64,000 nt of DNA from Chitinophaga varians (GTDB lineage: Bacteria > Bacteroidota > Bacteroidia > Chitinophagales > Chitinophagaceae), in the NCBI RefSeq assembly GCF_014529945.1, contig NZ_JACVFB010000004.1:558001-622000 (forward strand), read 5' to 3'. The notes beneath the pieces are model-generated. The model saw only the letters and a program-made list of their open reading frames with translations, had not been told where the DNA came from and did no database searches. How positions within the stretch are numbered: the stretch's first letter is position 1; every line of letters starts with the position of its first letter. Both the position numbers and the translations under genes were made by a program. This document shows, in pieces, positions 43,437-52,018 of this stretch.

Positions 43437-45839
43437 TTATGCTTTGCGGATCGTAATATTTTCGAACCCACGGTCAGCTATAAACGAAATAGTGCCATCG
43501 GGTAAATGATTGTCGTTCGTCAACGTGAGCGGCGTGCCATCTATCAGCACGGTGTCTGCTTTGAATGGCAGGCCGTGTAGTATAATACGGTGATGGGTAT
43601 ACGCTACTTCGTAGTTGACATAATATTTTTTCTTCAGCATAAATTGTTCTGCAGAAGAAACCTGTTTGAAGTTGATCACATTGTACTGTCCGTTCTTGTA
43701 GCCATAGTGATCACCGGCATCTTCATAGAGTGTGCTGGCGGTGATTTCTTCACCATAATAAACATGTAACAGCATTTCTGTGACTGGTGTTTCGTTCGTA
43801 TGCTGCATAACAGGGTAGCGGGGAACAACGGTACCTGCTTTTACAAACAGCGGCATTTCTTCCAGCGGCGTGGCTACTGTTATCTGTTGACCACCGTTGT
43901 ACACCGTATCGTTCCAGAAGTAGTACCATTTACCTTGTGGCAGGTATACTGCTTTCTCTTTCATGCCTTCTTCACTAACGTGACTGATCAGCAGGGCATC
44001 GCCCATCATGAATTCATGCGTACAGTTGTGCGTGGCCGGATCATGTTGTGCCACAAAAGCGAGCGGGCGTAACATGGGCGTGCCATAGGTGGCATATTGC
44101 CAGAAGGTGGTATACAGATAAGGGAGCAGTTCATAACGCAGGGAAATGAACCTGGCGACTATTTTTTCGTAATCCGGCCCGAAGCTCCATGGTTCCTGGT
44201 TAAAGCCGGTTTCATTACTGGCGGAGTGAGTACGCATCAGCGGGTGGAAAGTGCCCAGCTGGATCCAGCGGGTATAAAGTTCTCCATCGGGCTCGCCGAT
44301 AAAGCCACCGATATCGCTGCCGGCGAAGGAGAGGCCGGAGACGGCGAGGCGTTGGCATTGTACGGAGGCCAGCCAGAGGTGTTCCCAGCTGGAGACATTG
44401 TCGCCGGTCCATACCGATGACCAGCGCTGGGCGCCGGCGTAGCAGGAGCGGGTGATCAGGAAAGGCCTGTTGGGCAGCAGGTATTTTTTCATACCGGCAG
44501 CGGTAGCCTTGCTCATCAGGTGACCATATACGTTGTGGGCTTTACGGTGACTCACTTCTTCGCCATCGTAATCGTGCCGCACGTCTTCGGGGAAAGTTCC
44601 CATTTCGAAGACGGCCGGTTCGTTCATGTCGTTCCAGACGCCGCGGACGCCGGTTTCAGCAAGTCCTTTAAAAAGACTGCTCCACCATTCCCTGACTTCG
44701 GGATTGGTAAAATCCGGGAACACGCATTTGCCCGGCCAAACATCTCCTTCCATCAAAGCGCCGTCGGCCCGTTTGCAGAAGTAGTTGTTTTTCACGCCTT
44801 CCTGATAGATGCCATAGTCCGGGTCTACCTTGATGCCCGGGTCGATGATCACCACCACTTTGAAGCCCTGTGCTGTCAGGTCCCTGATAAGGCCGACAGG
44901 GTCCGGGAAATATTCCTTATTCCAGGTAAAGCAGCGGAAGCCGTCCATATAATCGATGTCGAGGTAGATGACATCACAGGGGATGTGGCGGTTTCGGAAT
45001 TCAGCGGCAATCTCCCGTACCCGTTTATCCGGGTAGTAGCTCCAGCGGCACTGATGGTAGCCGAGCGTCCACAATGGCGGTAGTTCGGGCGTACCGGTGA
45101 TGCGGGTGTAAGAGGCGGCTACGTCGAGCAGTTCGGGACCATAGATGAAGTAGTAGTTCATTTCTCCGCCGCGGGCCCAGAAACTGCAGGCATCTTCCCT
45201 TTCCTTACCAAAGTCGAAGATGGTGCGGAAGGTATTGTCGAAGAAGATACCATATCCGATACCGTTGTGCAGCCCGTAATAGAAGGGGATGTTGCGGTAC
45301 AGCGGATCGGTGTCTTTCTGATAACCGTAGGCGTCAGTGCCGTAGTTCTCGAGGCGTTTGCCGCGAAGGTTCAGGTCTGTGGGTTTGTCGCCAAGGCCGT
45401 AGAAACATTCGTCTTCCTGGACGAGCTTGCTACAGTAAACGATCTTGCCACCTTTTTGCAGATAGTGCTGCCAGTGAAAGCCCATTTCGTCCTGGTTGAT
45501 CACCTTACCGTCTTTATCGGTGATGGTGATACGCAGGTTGTCTCTGGCAATGAATACTTTCAGGACGTCGGTATATATTTCAAAAGTTTCCTCCCATTCT
45601 TTGATACCAAAAGAGATAGGGGATTCTTCGAGTGTATCGCTGGTAGCGTAGGAGAAGTCACGCTGGAAAGTGCCGTCGGCAGCGTAACGGAAACGGATGA
45701 TCTTGTCGGCGATCACCCTTACTTCCAAAATGGTTTCGCTGGTGTAAAAACAAAAATAGTTTCCTTCTTTCTTCCATTCCCGGATAGCATCAGGGTAATG
45801 TTTTATCCCATATTTACTGGACGAGGTTTCAACTTGCAT
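43437..45839 (-). CDS. GH31 family alpha-glucosidase-type glycoside hydrolase
   Basis: Enzyme of 800 residues cleaving terminal alpha-linked glucose (or xylose) residues. An N-terminal beta-sandwich (about 20-250) precedes the (beta/alpha)8 barrel. The nucleophile is Asp404 in GVWNDMNEPAVF and the acid/base is Asp480 in SVWTGDNVSSW. Conserved LDIDYMDGFRCFTW marks subsite -1. C-terminal beta-domains follow, with EEMPLFVKAGTVVPRYP. No signal peptide is seen, so it is probably cytoplasmic and acts on imported oligosaccharides or on glycogen breakdown products. There is no sus gene cluster near. Confidence 0.93.
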   Translation of the reverse strand: MQVETSSSKYGIKHYPDAIREWKKEGNYFCFYTSETILEVRVIADKIIRFRYAADGTFQRDFSYATSDTLEESPISFGIKEWEETFEIYTDVLKVFIARDNLRITITDKDGKVINQDEMGFHWQHYLQKGGKIVYCSKLVQEDECFYGLGDKPTDLNLRGKRLENYGTDAYGYQKDTDPLYRNIPFYYGLHNGIGYGIFFDNTFRTIFDFGKEREDACSFWARGGEMNYYFIYGPELLDVAASYTRITGTPELPPLWTLGYHQCRWSYYPDKRVREIAAEFRNRHIPCDVIYLDIDYMDGFRCFTWNKEYFPDPVGLIRDLTAQGFKVVVIIDPGIKVDPDYGIYQEGVKNNYFCKRADGALMEGDVWPGKCVFPDFTNPEVREWWSSLFKGLAETGVRGVWNDMNEPAVFEMGTFPEDVRHDYDGEEVSHRKAHNVYGHLMSKATAAGMKKYLLPNRPFLITRSCYAGAQRWSSVWTGDNVSSWEHLWLASVQCQRLAVSGLSFAGSDIGGFIGEPDGELYTRWIQLGTFHPLMRTHSASNETGFNQEPWSFGPDYEKIVARFISLRYELLPYLYTTFWQYATYGTPMLRPLAFVAQHDPATHNCTHEFMMGDALLISHVSEEGMKEKAVYLPQGKWYYFWNDTVYNGGQQITVATPLEEMPLFVKAGTVVPRYPVMQHTNETPVTEMLLHVYYGEEITASTLYEDAGDHYGYKNGQYNVINFKQVSSAEQFMLKKKYYVNYEVAYTHHRIILHGLPFKADTVLIDGTPLTLTNDNHLPDGTISFIADRGFENITIRKA

Positions 45840-46190
45840 AGTCTCTTTTTGTGAATCACGGACAACAGCTGGTGTGTTTTTACCGGATGAATTTTTCCGG
45901 CTGTTGCATGGTCTTAAATTACATAAAAAAATCAGAGTAGTACAGACATTCGCGTTAGAAGTGAATATTCCTGCGTTTACGATTTAAATCACTCTTTTGA
46001 CAAAAAAGAGTGAAAATTGACTTGATTAGTTAGTAACTTCATATTGTAAATGTACTTTTTGCTTTAACCTATTTTTCCGGTGCCCCTTTCCAGGAGCACC
46101 TTTTTATTTAGGAATTTTGTCATTTTGTTATTTGATTTACCTCACTGCCTGGAACCCTTGTCTTCACTCAATAAACAGATAATCAAATAA
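45840..46190. other. intergenic region of about 350 bp with hairpins
   Basis: No gene supported. It holds a hairpin at 45990-46012 (cactctttt / aaaagagtg), a terminator-like stem at 46079-46112, and AT-rich inverted words at 46109-46205 (taggaatttt… / …tttctaaat) of the palindrome family. The plus-strand terminator has no obvious gene before it. Confidence 0.6.
46079..46112 (+). terminator. orphan plus-strand terminator-like hairpin
   Basis: Stem ggtgcccct / aggagcacc (one mismatch) followed by tttttattt. Both neighbouring genes are on the minus strand, so either an unseen short plus-strand RNA ends here or the hairpin has another use. Confidence 0.45.
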
Positions 46191-47224
46191 CTAAATTTCT
46201 AAATGAGCAATGGATTTGCCCGCCAAAAATAGGCGTTTTCCATTTCTTGATTTTGCTGCGCAGTGAAATCCTTCCCCTATTTTCTTCCAGTCTTTGCCGC
46301 CGTTTACAGAAATATCCGTGCCGGAGGTGCCGGTAGTGACGAGTATTTGTGGCGTGAGCCAGGCCACAGCCGATTTGAAGCCCCCGGCGCCGTGCGCGGG
46401 CTGGTCCAGGTACGGCCGCCATCGTAGGTGAGCAGACAGTTTCGTTGACTAATAGTGTCTTTGCTGTAATCGCCGCCAACGACAATGCCGGTGCGGTTGT
46501 TCAGAAATGCCACAGAAAAGGCGCCGGTACTGGGCTGTCCCTGAAGCAGTGGCAGGGGACTGCTGCTCCAGCGTGTGCCGGTTAACTGATGCAGACGGGA
46601 TACTGTTCCGCCGGTAACAAAGACCGTCAGCCCTTTGCGGGCAATGAGGCTGGTACCGCTGGCGGCGAAGATGGATTCGCCGGCGGCAGCCCCGGGGGAT
46701 TGTGCCGGTGTATCCAGGGTCCAGGTGTGGCCACCGTCGCGTGTACGGAGCACGGTAAAATGTTGCTGCAGCGGATCGCCGATGGCGATGCCTTCCTGGT
46801 CATTATAAAAGGTAACGGCGTCAAAGAAGATACCGGGTGTGGCGTTGAAGTATACCCGCTCCCATGAGTGGCCGCCATCTTCTGTGAGGAACACGTGTGC
46901 CGGTTCACCAGCGTTGATCACGACCGCTTTCCGGTCGTTGAAGGCGTAGAGGGAGCGCCAGTCGCAGCTGTCGCATGCTTTTATCTGATGCCACTCCCAG
47001 GTGTCGCCACCATTGATGCTGCGGCCTACCATGCCACCTGTGCCGGACGCCCATACTATGTTGTCATTTACGGCACTGAGGCCTCTGATGCTTTTTAGGG
47101 GAGGTTGTGCTTCCAGTACACGGACCTGAACGGGCCGGGCACTTTGCGCCGATGCGGGGATACGCGGGACTGTCAGCATCAGGAGTAAGAGGCAGCAGGT
47201 CAGGATTCGCTTCGCGAAAATCAT
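46191..47224 (-). pseudogene. secreted BNR/YCF48-like beta-propeller protein, frameshifted near 46381
   Basis: The reading starts at 47224 with signal MIFAKRILTCCLLLLMLTV (a start at 47278 is possible). It has repeated beta-propeller units with GGDTWEWHQ, GGHSWERVY, GGHTWTLDT and GGRTWTSPR. After PRTAPG the frame turns into an unrelated tail and stops at 46304. Adding one base to the C5 run at 46381-46385 restores GGFKSAVAWLTPQILVTTG and GTDISVNGGKDWKKIGEG, a further unit, and runs on to a stop at 46191. So either this copy is broken by a one-base deletion or the sequence has an error there. Function of the family: YCF48/BNR-type secreted proteins, role unknown. Confidence 0.75.
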
Positions 47225-47354
47225 CCGCCGGGAGGCGCCTGAAAGCAGATATTGCAGGGAATGAGAAAGTATGGACATTAATTATAATATTTATTTCCAA
47301 TCTGTTAAACCGGAAGAAAAATACAAAATAGCTAGAAAGTGTGGCGTAGAATTA

Positions 47355-47362
47355 TATATTTG
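47355..47362 (+). promoter_or_regulatory. -7 promoter element before the sensor kinase gene
   Basis: TATATTTG, exact TAnnTTTG, followed by C, 44 bp before the GTG at 47407. This agrees with a non-ATG start at 47407 or 47425. Confidence 0.4.
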
Positions 47363-47406
47363 CAAAAACAGCCTAAACCAGCTTACTGTCAATAACTAAA
47401 TTCAGC

Positions 47407-50400
47407 GTGCTTCATTCCCGCCACTTGAAAAGACTTTTTCACCTGAGCCTATGCGCCCTACTGTTGGGCACCGGGATGGTGTATGCGCAGGAGAAGCCGT
47501 ATATTTTCGACAGCTACAGCGTAAATGACGGACTATCCCAAAGCACCGTCTTCGATATTACACAGGATGATCAGGGGTTTCTCTGGATAGCCACTCGTGA
47601 TGGTATCAACCGCTTCGACGGTTATACCTTCAATGAATATCGTTACAAACCCAGCTCCCAGCTGAGGGCAGGAGAGGGCAAAGGAGAGCTGGTGCCCCGC
47701 GGCAGCAATGGCAACCGGGCGGTGATCAACCGGTTTGACCTCAAGGGGTACAAAGGATACTCTTTCTACCGCGATAGCCATCATCAGCTGCTGCTGGCCC
47801 ATAATAATGGCATCAGCCTTTATGATAAATACCGCAATAATTTCCGTAGCGTATTGGTAGACACTTCCAATGTGAACGCGCAGGAACGCGATGCCAACGT
47901 CAAGTTCAGGATACTGGGAGAAGATCCCACCACCCGGAGCATTTGGGTATGGCGACCCATGAAAGGGTTATATGTACTGGACGACAGCACTTATGCTACC
48001 CGTCGCATCATCTTATATCCGCCTCAGTTCCAGCGCATGGGCATCATTCCATCCGCCCTGCTGAAAGACGGTAATACCATTTGGATGAGTGGCGACGAAG
48101 GGGAGCTGCTGGCCCTGGACATTAAAACGCTGCGGTTACAAACCTACTGCCTGCCGGGTGTCGGCAAAAGCCCTATCATGCGTAACCTGAATGCAGACTC
48201 GCTGCTGATCGTCAGCGAGGGCCACGTCATTGTGTTCAACAAACGCCGGAATAAATTCAGCGACCTGAGCTATGATTACCGCAATGAATGGGGAGAGGCT
48301 TTTACCCCCAATGTGATGGAGATCGATCATGAAGGCAACGCCTGGATCGGGGGAACAGATGGTATTCTTATCTATAGCATCGCCCGCAATGAAATTATCC
48401 GGCATATCGTCAGCTTCAATACATTTGAAACACGTTCCTTTAACCTTGTCAGCTACCTCTACCGCGACGGTTCCGATAATATGTGGGTGGGCACTGACGG
48501 GGACGGACTGAAAAAATATTCCCCGCACAAAAAGGTGTTCAACCTGTACCGTTCTCCCTATATCTCCCATAACATGGTACAGGCGGTGTATAAACACGAC
48601 GATGGCAAACTGTATGTGGGCCTGATGCGTGACGGACTGAATATCTACGGCGATCAGGGTAAGTTTTTGGAGCGCATCAGCAACGAGTTATATCCGCATA
48701 AGTTCCCGGGTAATGACCTGGGGGCTATTTGTCGGGAGAATTTTGAGCATCTCTGGCTGCACTTTGCCGGGATGCATATCGGATTGTTCAATGTGCAGAC
48801 CAAAGGGTTCCGGGACCTTACCGATAAAGTGGAGGCACTGAAACTGTCGCCGCAGAAAGATCCGTTCCCTTTTCTGTTCAAGCGGGCCAATGGAGAGCTG
48901 TATTTTAACTATGGCCGTTATCTGTTGCGTTTTGAGGAGCACGGTGGTTTGGATTATACCGTGTCTGTGGTACATGATTTCCAGGATGAAATGCTGACCA
49001 CCTACTTTGAAGATCTTATGGGCAATCAGTATGTGGGGACTAAGTCGGCCTTATATATCAAACACCTGGCGGATTCTCACTGGCGGTATGTGAAGCTGCC
49101 GGAAGGCACTACTGTGAAGGGAATCAACAAAACGCCGCACAAGGAGCTGCTGATCGCCACCAGTAAAGGGCTGTTTGTATACGATGCTTCCGAGCGGCTG
49201 AAAACCCATTATAACAGTTACGACTATCCGAAACTGATCAATGATTACATGTACGGGGTGTTGCTGGATGACAAAGACCGTATCTGGGTGAGCCATAACA
49301 AAGGTGTTACACAGATTAATCCGGTAACCCGGGAGATCACGACGTTTAATCATGAAGATGGATTGCAGTCCAACGAGTTCAATACCGGCGCTTTTTATAA
49401 ATCTATTGACGGGGAGTTGTTTTTTGGCGGTACCCGTGGCGTCAATGGTTTTTATCCGAAGGATTTCCGTAAAAACCCGTTTAATTCCAAGGTGATTATC
49501 CGCAGGATGGAGGTGTTGGACAAGCCATATGAATCTGATACCGCGATATCGCTGTTGAAGCGGGTGGAGTTGCCATACAATCAGAATACGATTGCCATAG
49601 AGTTTGTGCCGCTGGAATATACCAATCCGTTGAAAAACAAGGTTCAGTATAAACTGGAAGGGGCTGATGAGGATTGGGTGGAAGCGGGTACGTTCCGCAT
49701 GGCGCGGTATACGAACCTGCATCCCGGCAGTTATATCTTTAAGGTAAAAGCTTCCAACAATGATGACAGCTGGAATACCACGCCTACTATGCTGGAGATA
49801 CAGATCCGGATACCGTTCTGGCAATCGTTGTGGTTTAGATTTTTATTGCTGTTGTTGTTGTTAGGCATTGCATATTATTTCTCCACGTTGTATCTTGATT
49901 ATAAAATAAGGCATGAGAAACTGAAACTGGAGAAGGAGCAGGCAGTAGATCAGGAGCGGGCGCGTATTTCCAGTGACATGCATGATGATTTAGGGTCTGG
50001 TTTGTCCACGATCAGACTGCTGAGTGAAATAGCCAAAAGAAAGATACCGGATACATCACAAACGAAAGAGATTGAGCGAATCAGTGAAACCGCCGGGGAG
50101 ATGATCGACAAGATGAGTGAGATCATCTGGGCGATGAATTCTTCCAATGACTCTTTGGCCAATCTGATCGCGTATATGCGCAGTTTTGCTGCCGATTTTC
50201 TGGAGCATGCGCACATCTCGCATCAATTTTTCTTCCCTGAAGTTATTCCGGACATCAAACTGAGCGGCGGTACCCGGCGGAACATTTACCTGGCGGTAAA
50301 GGAATCGTTGCATAATGTAGTGAAACATGCCAAGGCAACCGAGGTAATCATAGAAGTGAAAATGCATAAAAACATGACGATCATGATCAAAGACAATGGC

Positions 50401-50541
50401 AAGGGGTTTGACCAGGAGAAAGTCCGTTTGTTTGGCAATGGCTTGAAAAATATTCAGAAGCGGATGATGGCTGTGGGGGGTAATGCAGACATTACTTCCA
50501 ACAATGGAACAATAGTTTTTCTCGATATCCCACTAAATTAA
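47407..50541 (+). CDS. membrane sensor histidine kinase with beta-propeller and Y_Y_Y domains
   Basis: Sensor of up to 1044 residues. The start is GTG 47407 or TTG 47425; the latter gives a signal peptide MKRLFHLSLCALLLGTGMVYA. The periplasmic part (about 25-745) is a two-propeller ligand region with repeated units such as DDQGFLWIATRDGINRFDG. It is followed by a Y_Y_Y domain (VQYKLEGADEDWVEAGTFRM), a TM helix (WFRFLLLLLLLGIAYYF), and a HisKA_3 dimerisation domain with His859 in ISSDMHDDLGSGLSTIR. A HATPase domain with LAVKESLHNVVKHA and IKDNGKGFD ends it. It pairs with the NarL-type regulator 47 bp downstream. Confidence 0.93.
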   Translation: MLHSRHLKRLFHLSLCALLLGTGMVYAQEKPYIFDSYSVNDGLSQSTVFDITQDDQGFLWIATRDGINRFDGYTFNEYRYKPSSQLRAGEGKGELVPRGSNGNRAVINRFDLKGYKGYSFYRDSHHQLLLAHNNGISLYDKYRNNFRSVLVDTSNVNAQERDANVKFRILGEDPTTRSIWVWRPMKGLYVLDDSTYATRRIILYPPQFQRMGIIPSALLKDGNTIWMSGDEGELLALDIKTLRLQTYCLPGVGKSPIMRNLNADSLLIVSEGHVIVFNKRRNKFSDLSYDYRNEWGEAFTPNVMEIDHEGNAWIGGTDGILIYSIARNEIIRHIVSFNTFETRSFNLVSYLYRDGSDNMWVGTDGDGLKKYSPHKKVFNLYRSPYISHNMVQAVYKHDDGKLYVGLMRDGLNIYGDQGKFLERISNELYPHKFPGNDLGAICRENFEHLWLHFAGMHIGLFNVQTKGFRDLTDKVEALKLSPQKDPFPFLFKRANGELYFNYGRYLLRFEEHGGLDYTVSVVHDFQDEMLTTYFEDLMGNQYVGTKSALYIKHLADSHWRYVKLPEGTTVKGINKTPHKELLIATSKGLFVYDASERLKTHYNSYDYPKLINDYMYGVLLDDKDRIWVSHNKGVTQINPVTREITTFNHEDGLQSNEFNTGAFYKSIDGELFFGGTRGVNGFYPKDFRKNPFNSKVIIRRMEVLDKPYESDTAISLLKRVELPYNQNTIAIEFVPLEYTNPLKNKVQYKLEGADEDWVEAGTFRMARYTNLHPGSYIFKVKASNNDDSWNTTPTMLEIQIRIPFWQSLWFRFLLLLLLLGIAYYFSTLYLDYKIRHEKLKLEKEQAVDQERARISSDMHDDLGSGLSTIRLLSEIAKRKIPDTSQTKEIERISETAGEMIDKMSEIIWAMNSSNDSLANLIAYMRSFAADFLEHAHISHQFFFPEVIPDIKLSGGTRRNIYLAVKESLHNVVKHAKATEVIIEVKMHKNMTIMIKDNGKGFDQEKVRLFGNGLKNIQKRMMAVGGNADITSNNGTIVFLDIPLN

Positions 50542-50588
50542 CATACATTTGTTTTAAGTAACATTTAAGTGTTATAATTCCTATAAAC

Positions 50589-51257
50589 ATGACGGTATAC
50601 TCAAAGAAGAAGTCCCAGGATAACATGGACATCATTTCTATTGCGATAGTAGAAGATAACCATGATATCCGCACGGCTATGGAATTGCTGATTAATGGTT
50701 CTGACGGTTATGCCTGTGTTGGCACCTTCAATAATGCAGAAACCGCACTGGAGCAAATCCCTCAATTGCTGCCCAACGTAGTACTGATGGATTTTAACCT
50801 TCCCGGTGGGATGAATGGTATTGAATGTATTGCCCGGTTGAAAGCAGAGTACCAGGATATGCAGTTTATGATGCTCACTGTATATGAAGATGATGACAAA
50901 ATTTTCATGGCACTGGAAGCCGGTGCAAGTGGGTACATCCTCAAAAAAACCTCTCCCGGTGAGCTGTTGGAAGCCATCAGGGACTTGCACGAAGGCGGTT
51001 CACCTATGAGCTCTCAGATTGCCAGAAGGGTAGTCGCCTTTTTCCAGAAACAAGCCAAACCTAATCCGGCACTGGAAGCATTGACCACGCGCGAAAAAGA
51101 AATTCTGGACCAGTTGTCCAAAGGTTTCCTTTATAAGGAGATCGCCAGCAATCTGTTTATCAGTATAGAAACCGTGAGACGGCACGTTCATAATATTTAC
51201 GAGAAACTGCATGTCCGTAGCAGGACCGATGCGGTGAATAAATACTACAATCGCTAA
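50589..51257 (+). CDS. NarL/FixJ-type response regulator
   Basis: Cytoplasmic regulator of 222 residues: receiver domain (about 16-130) with phospho-acceptor Asp68 in NVVLMDFNLPG, acidic VEDNHD near the start and KK of ILKKTSPGE. The LuxR-type helix-turn-helix follows (about 155-215, LTTREKEILDQLSKGF into YKEIASNLFISIETV). ATG 50589 is used; ATG 50625, with AGGA close upstream, would shorten it by 12 residues. It is the cognate partner of the preceding kinase. The unit ends with a very strong hairpin 8 bp past the stop. Targets are unknown. Confidence 0.93.
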   Translation: MTVYSKKKSQDNMDIISIAIVEDNHDIRTAMELLINGSDGYACVGTFNNAETALEQIPQLLPNVVLMDFNLPGGMNGIECIARLKAEYQDMQFMMLTVYEDDDKIFMALEAGASGYILKKTSPGELLEAIRDLHEGGSPMSSQIARRVVAFFQKQAKPNPALEALTTREKEILDQLSKGFLYKEIASNLFISIETVRRHVHNIYEKLHVRSRTDAVNKYYNR

Positions 51258-51264
51258 ACGCATT

Positions 51265-51314
51265 AAAAGCAGAAGGAGTTGCAGATGATCTGCAACTCCT
51301 TCTGCTTTTGTATA
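51265..51314. terminator. very strong palindromic terminator
   Basis: A palindrome of two 22-base arms around one base: aaaagcagaaggagttgcag… pairs with …ctgcaactccttctgctttt. It ends with a T-run on both strands, so it can end transcription of the regulator and also of the 30-aa ORF on the minus strand. Confidence 0.85.
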
Positions 51315-51319
51315 GTTCT

Positions 51320-51412
51320 TTACTTCGTTGCGTGTTTACGCAATAAGTGAGCACAGAGTACCACTGCGGCAATAAGAAGACATGCCGTCTTGAATAACAG
51401 ACCAGTTTTCAT
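51320..51412 (-). CDS. very small single-TM peptide (30 aa), unknown
   Basis: ATG at 51412 opens a 30-codon ORF with one hydrophobic helix (KTACLLIAAVVLCAHLL) and a basic end. Too short to prove, but it lies in a pair with another small TM ORF on the same strand and ends just before a bidirectional terminator. Confidence 0.35.
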   Translation of the reverse strand: MKTGLLFKTACLLIAAVVLCAHLLRKHATK

Positions 51413-51541
51413 AGGATGGGATTGTATGGTTAAATAATTTTTCCCTGTGTACAAAAAACATGACACTCCTCTGAAGGCGATAGCCAAACGGATGCTCTTT
51501 TGCTGATAGTAATGTAGGAAGACCTTGCTGTGTGTGACGAA

Positions 51542-51691
51542 TTACCGCATCATTTGCCAGGAATCAAATTTCCGGATGAGACGGAGGAATTTATTACCGA
51601 TATTGTTTTCCTGTTCACGACGGATCATATAAGTTGCAATCACAGCCGCGATCAGGGCGATTAAAACGAGAATGATAAAAAGCGTTTTCAT
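51542..51691 (-). CDS. small single-TM protein (49 aa), unknown
   Basis: A 49-codon ORF with a clean N-terminal TM helix (MKTLFIILVLIALIAAVIAT) and a basic, polar tail (YMIRREQENN, KFLRLIRKFD). The positive-inside pattern suggests a real bitopic membrane peptide with its tail in the cytoplasm. No family known to me; the nearest regulator genes are divergent. Confidence 0.5.
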   Translation of the reverse strand: MKTLFIILVLIALIAAVIATYMIRREQENNIGNKFLRLIRKFDSWQMMR

Positions 51692-51895
51692 AAGGACATA
51701 GGTTAGGATGTTTTCAATAAGTGTGTGTCTTTAGTAAATATAAAGAATTATTTAAATAAAAAATATTTTTTATAGAAATTATCGAATCAGGAGATAAAAA
51801 AATAAGATAATATATGGATGTTCCCCATCTCCCCCAAAATTTAACATGATCAATACATTGATTATTAATAATCTAGACATATTGTATAACTAATA

Positions 51896-51927
51896 CTTGG
51901 GATGATTCGATGAATCCTTTATTTTTG
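51896..51927 (+). promoter_or_regulatory. promoter of the parE operon
   Basis: CTTG at 51896-51899 (one base from TTTG), 20 bp, then TATTTTTG at 51920-51927 (exact TAnnTTTG). Leader of about 85 nt to the ATG at 52019. Confidence 0.55.
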
Positions 51928-52018
51928 CCAGCAATCGGATTTTGCTAAAAGATTTAGTATCCTTGCAGCAGCATTTTAAACCCTAGGAAAATAAATATTT
52001 AGGAAACTTTAATATAAT

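Larger units (their letters stand above)
51258..52018. other. 760-bp region with two small minus-strand ORFs and a promoter
   Basis: After the terminator the region holds two short single-TM ORFs on the minus strand (51320-51412, 51542-51691) and, at the right end, the parE promoter. The remaining AT-rich sequence shows nothing else I can support. Confidence 0.6.

Noticed and set aside
46183..46485. Minus-strand ORF of 100 codons at the end of the BNR/YCF48 gene
   Set aside because: It is a shadow frame; the true continuation of the broken gene is in the third frame and ends at 46191.
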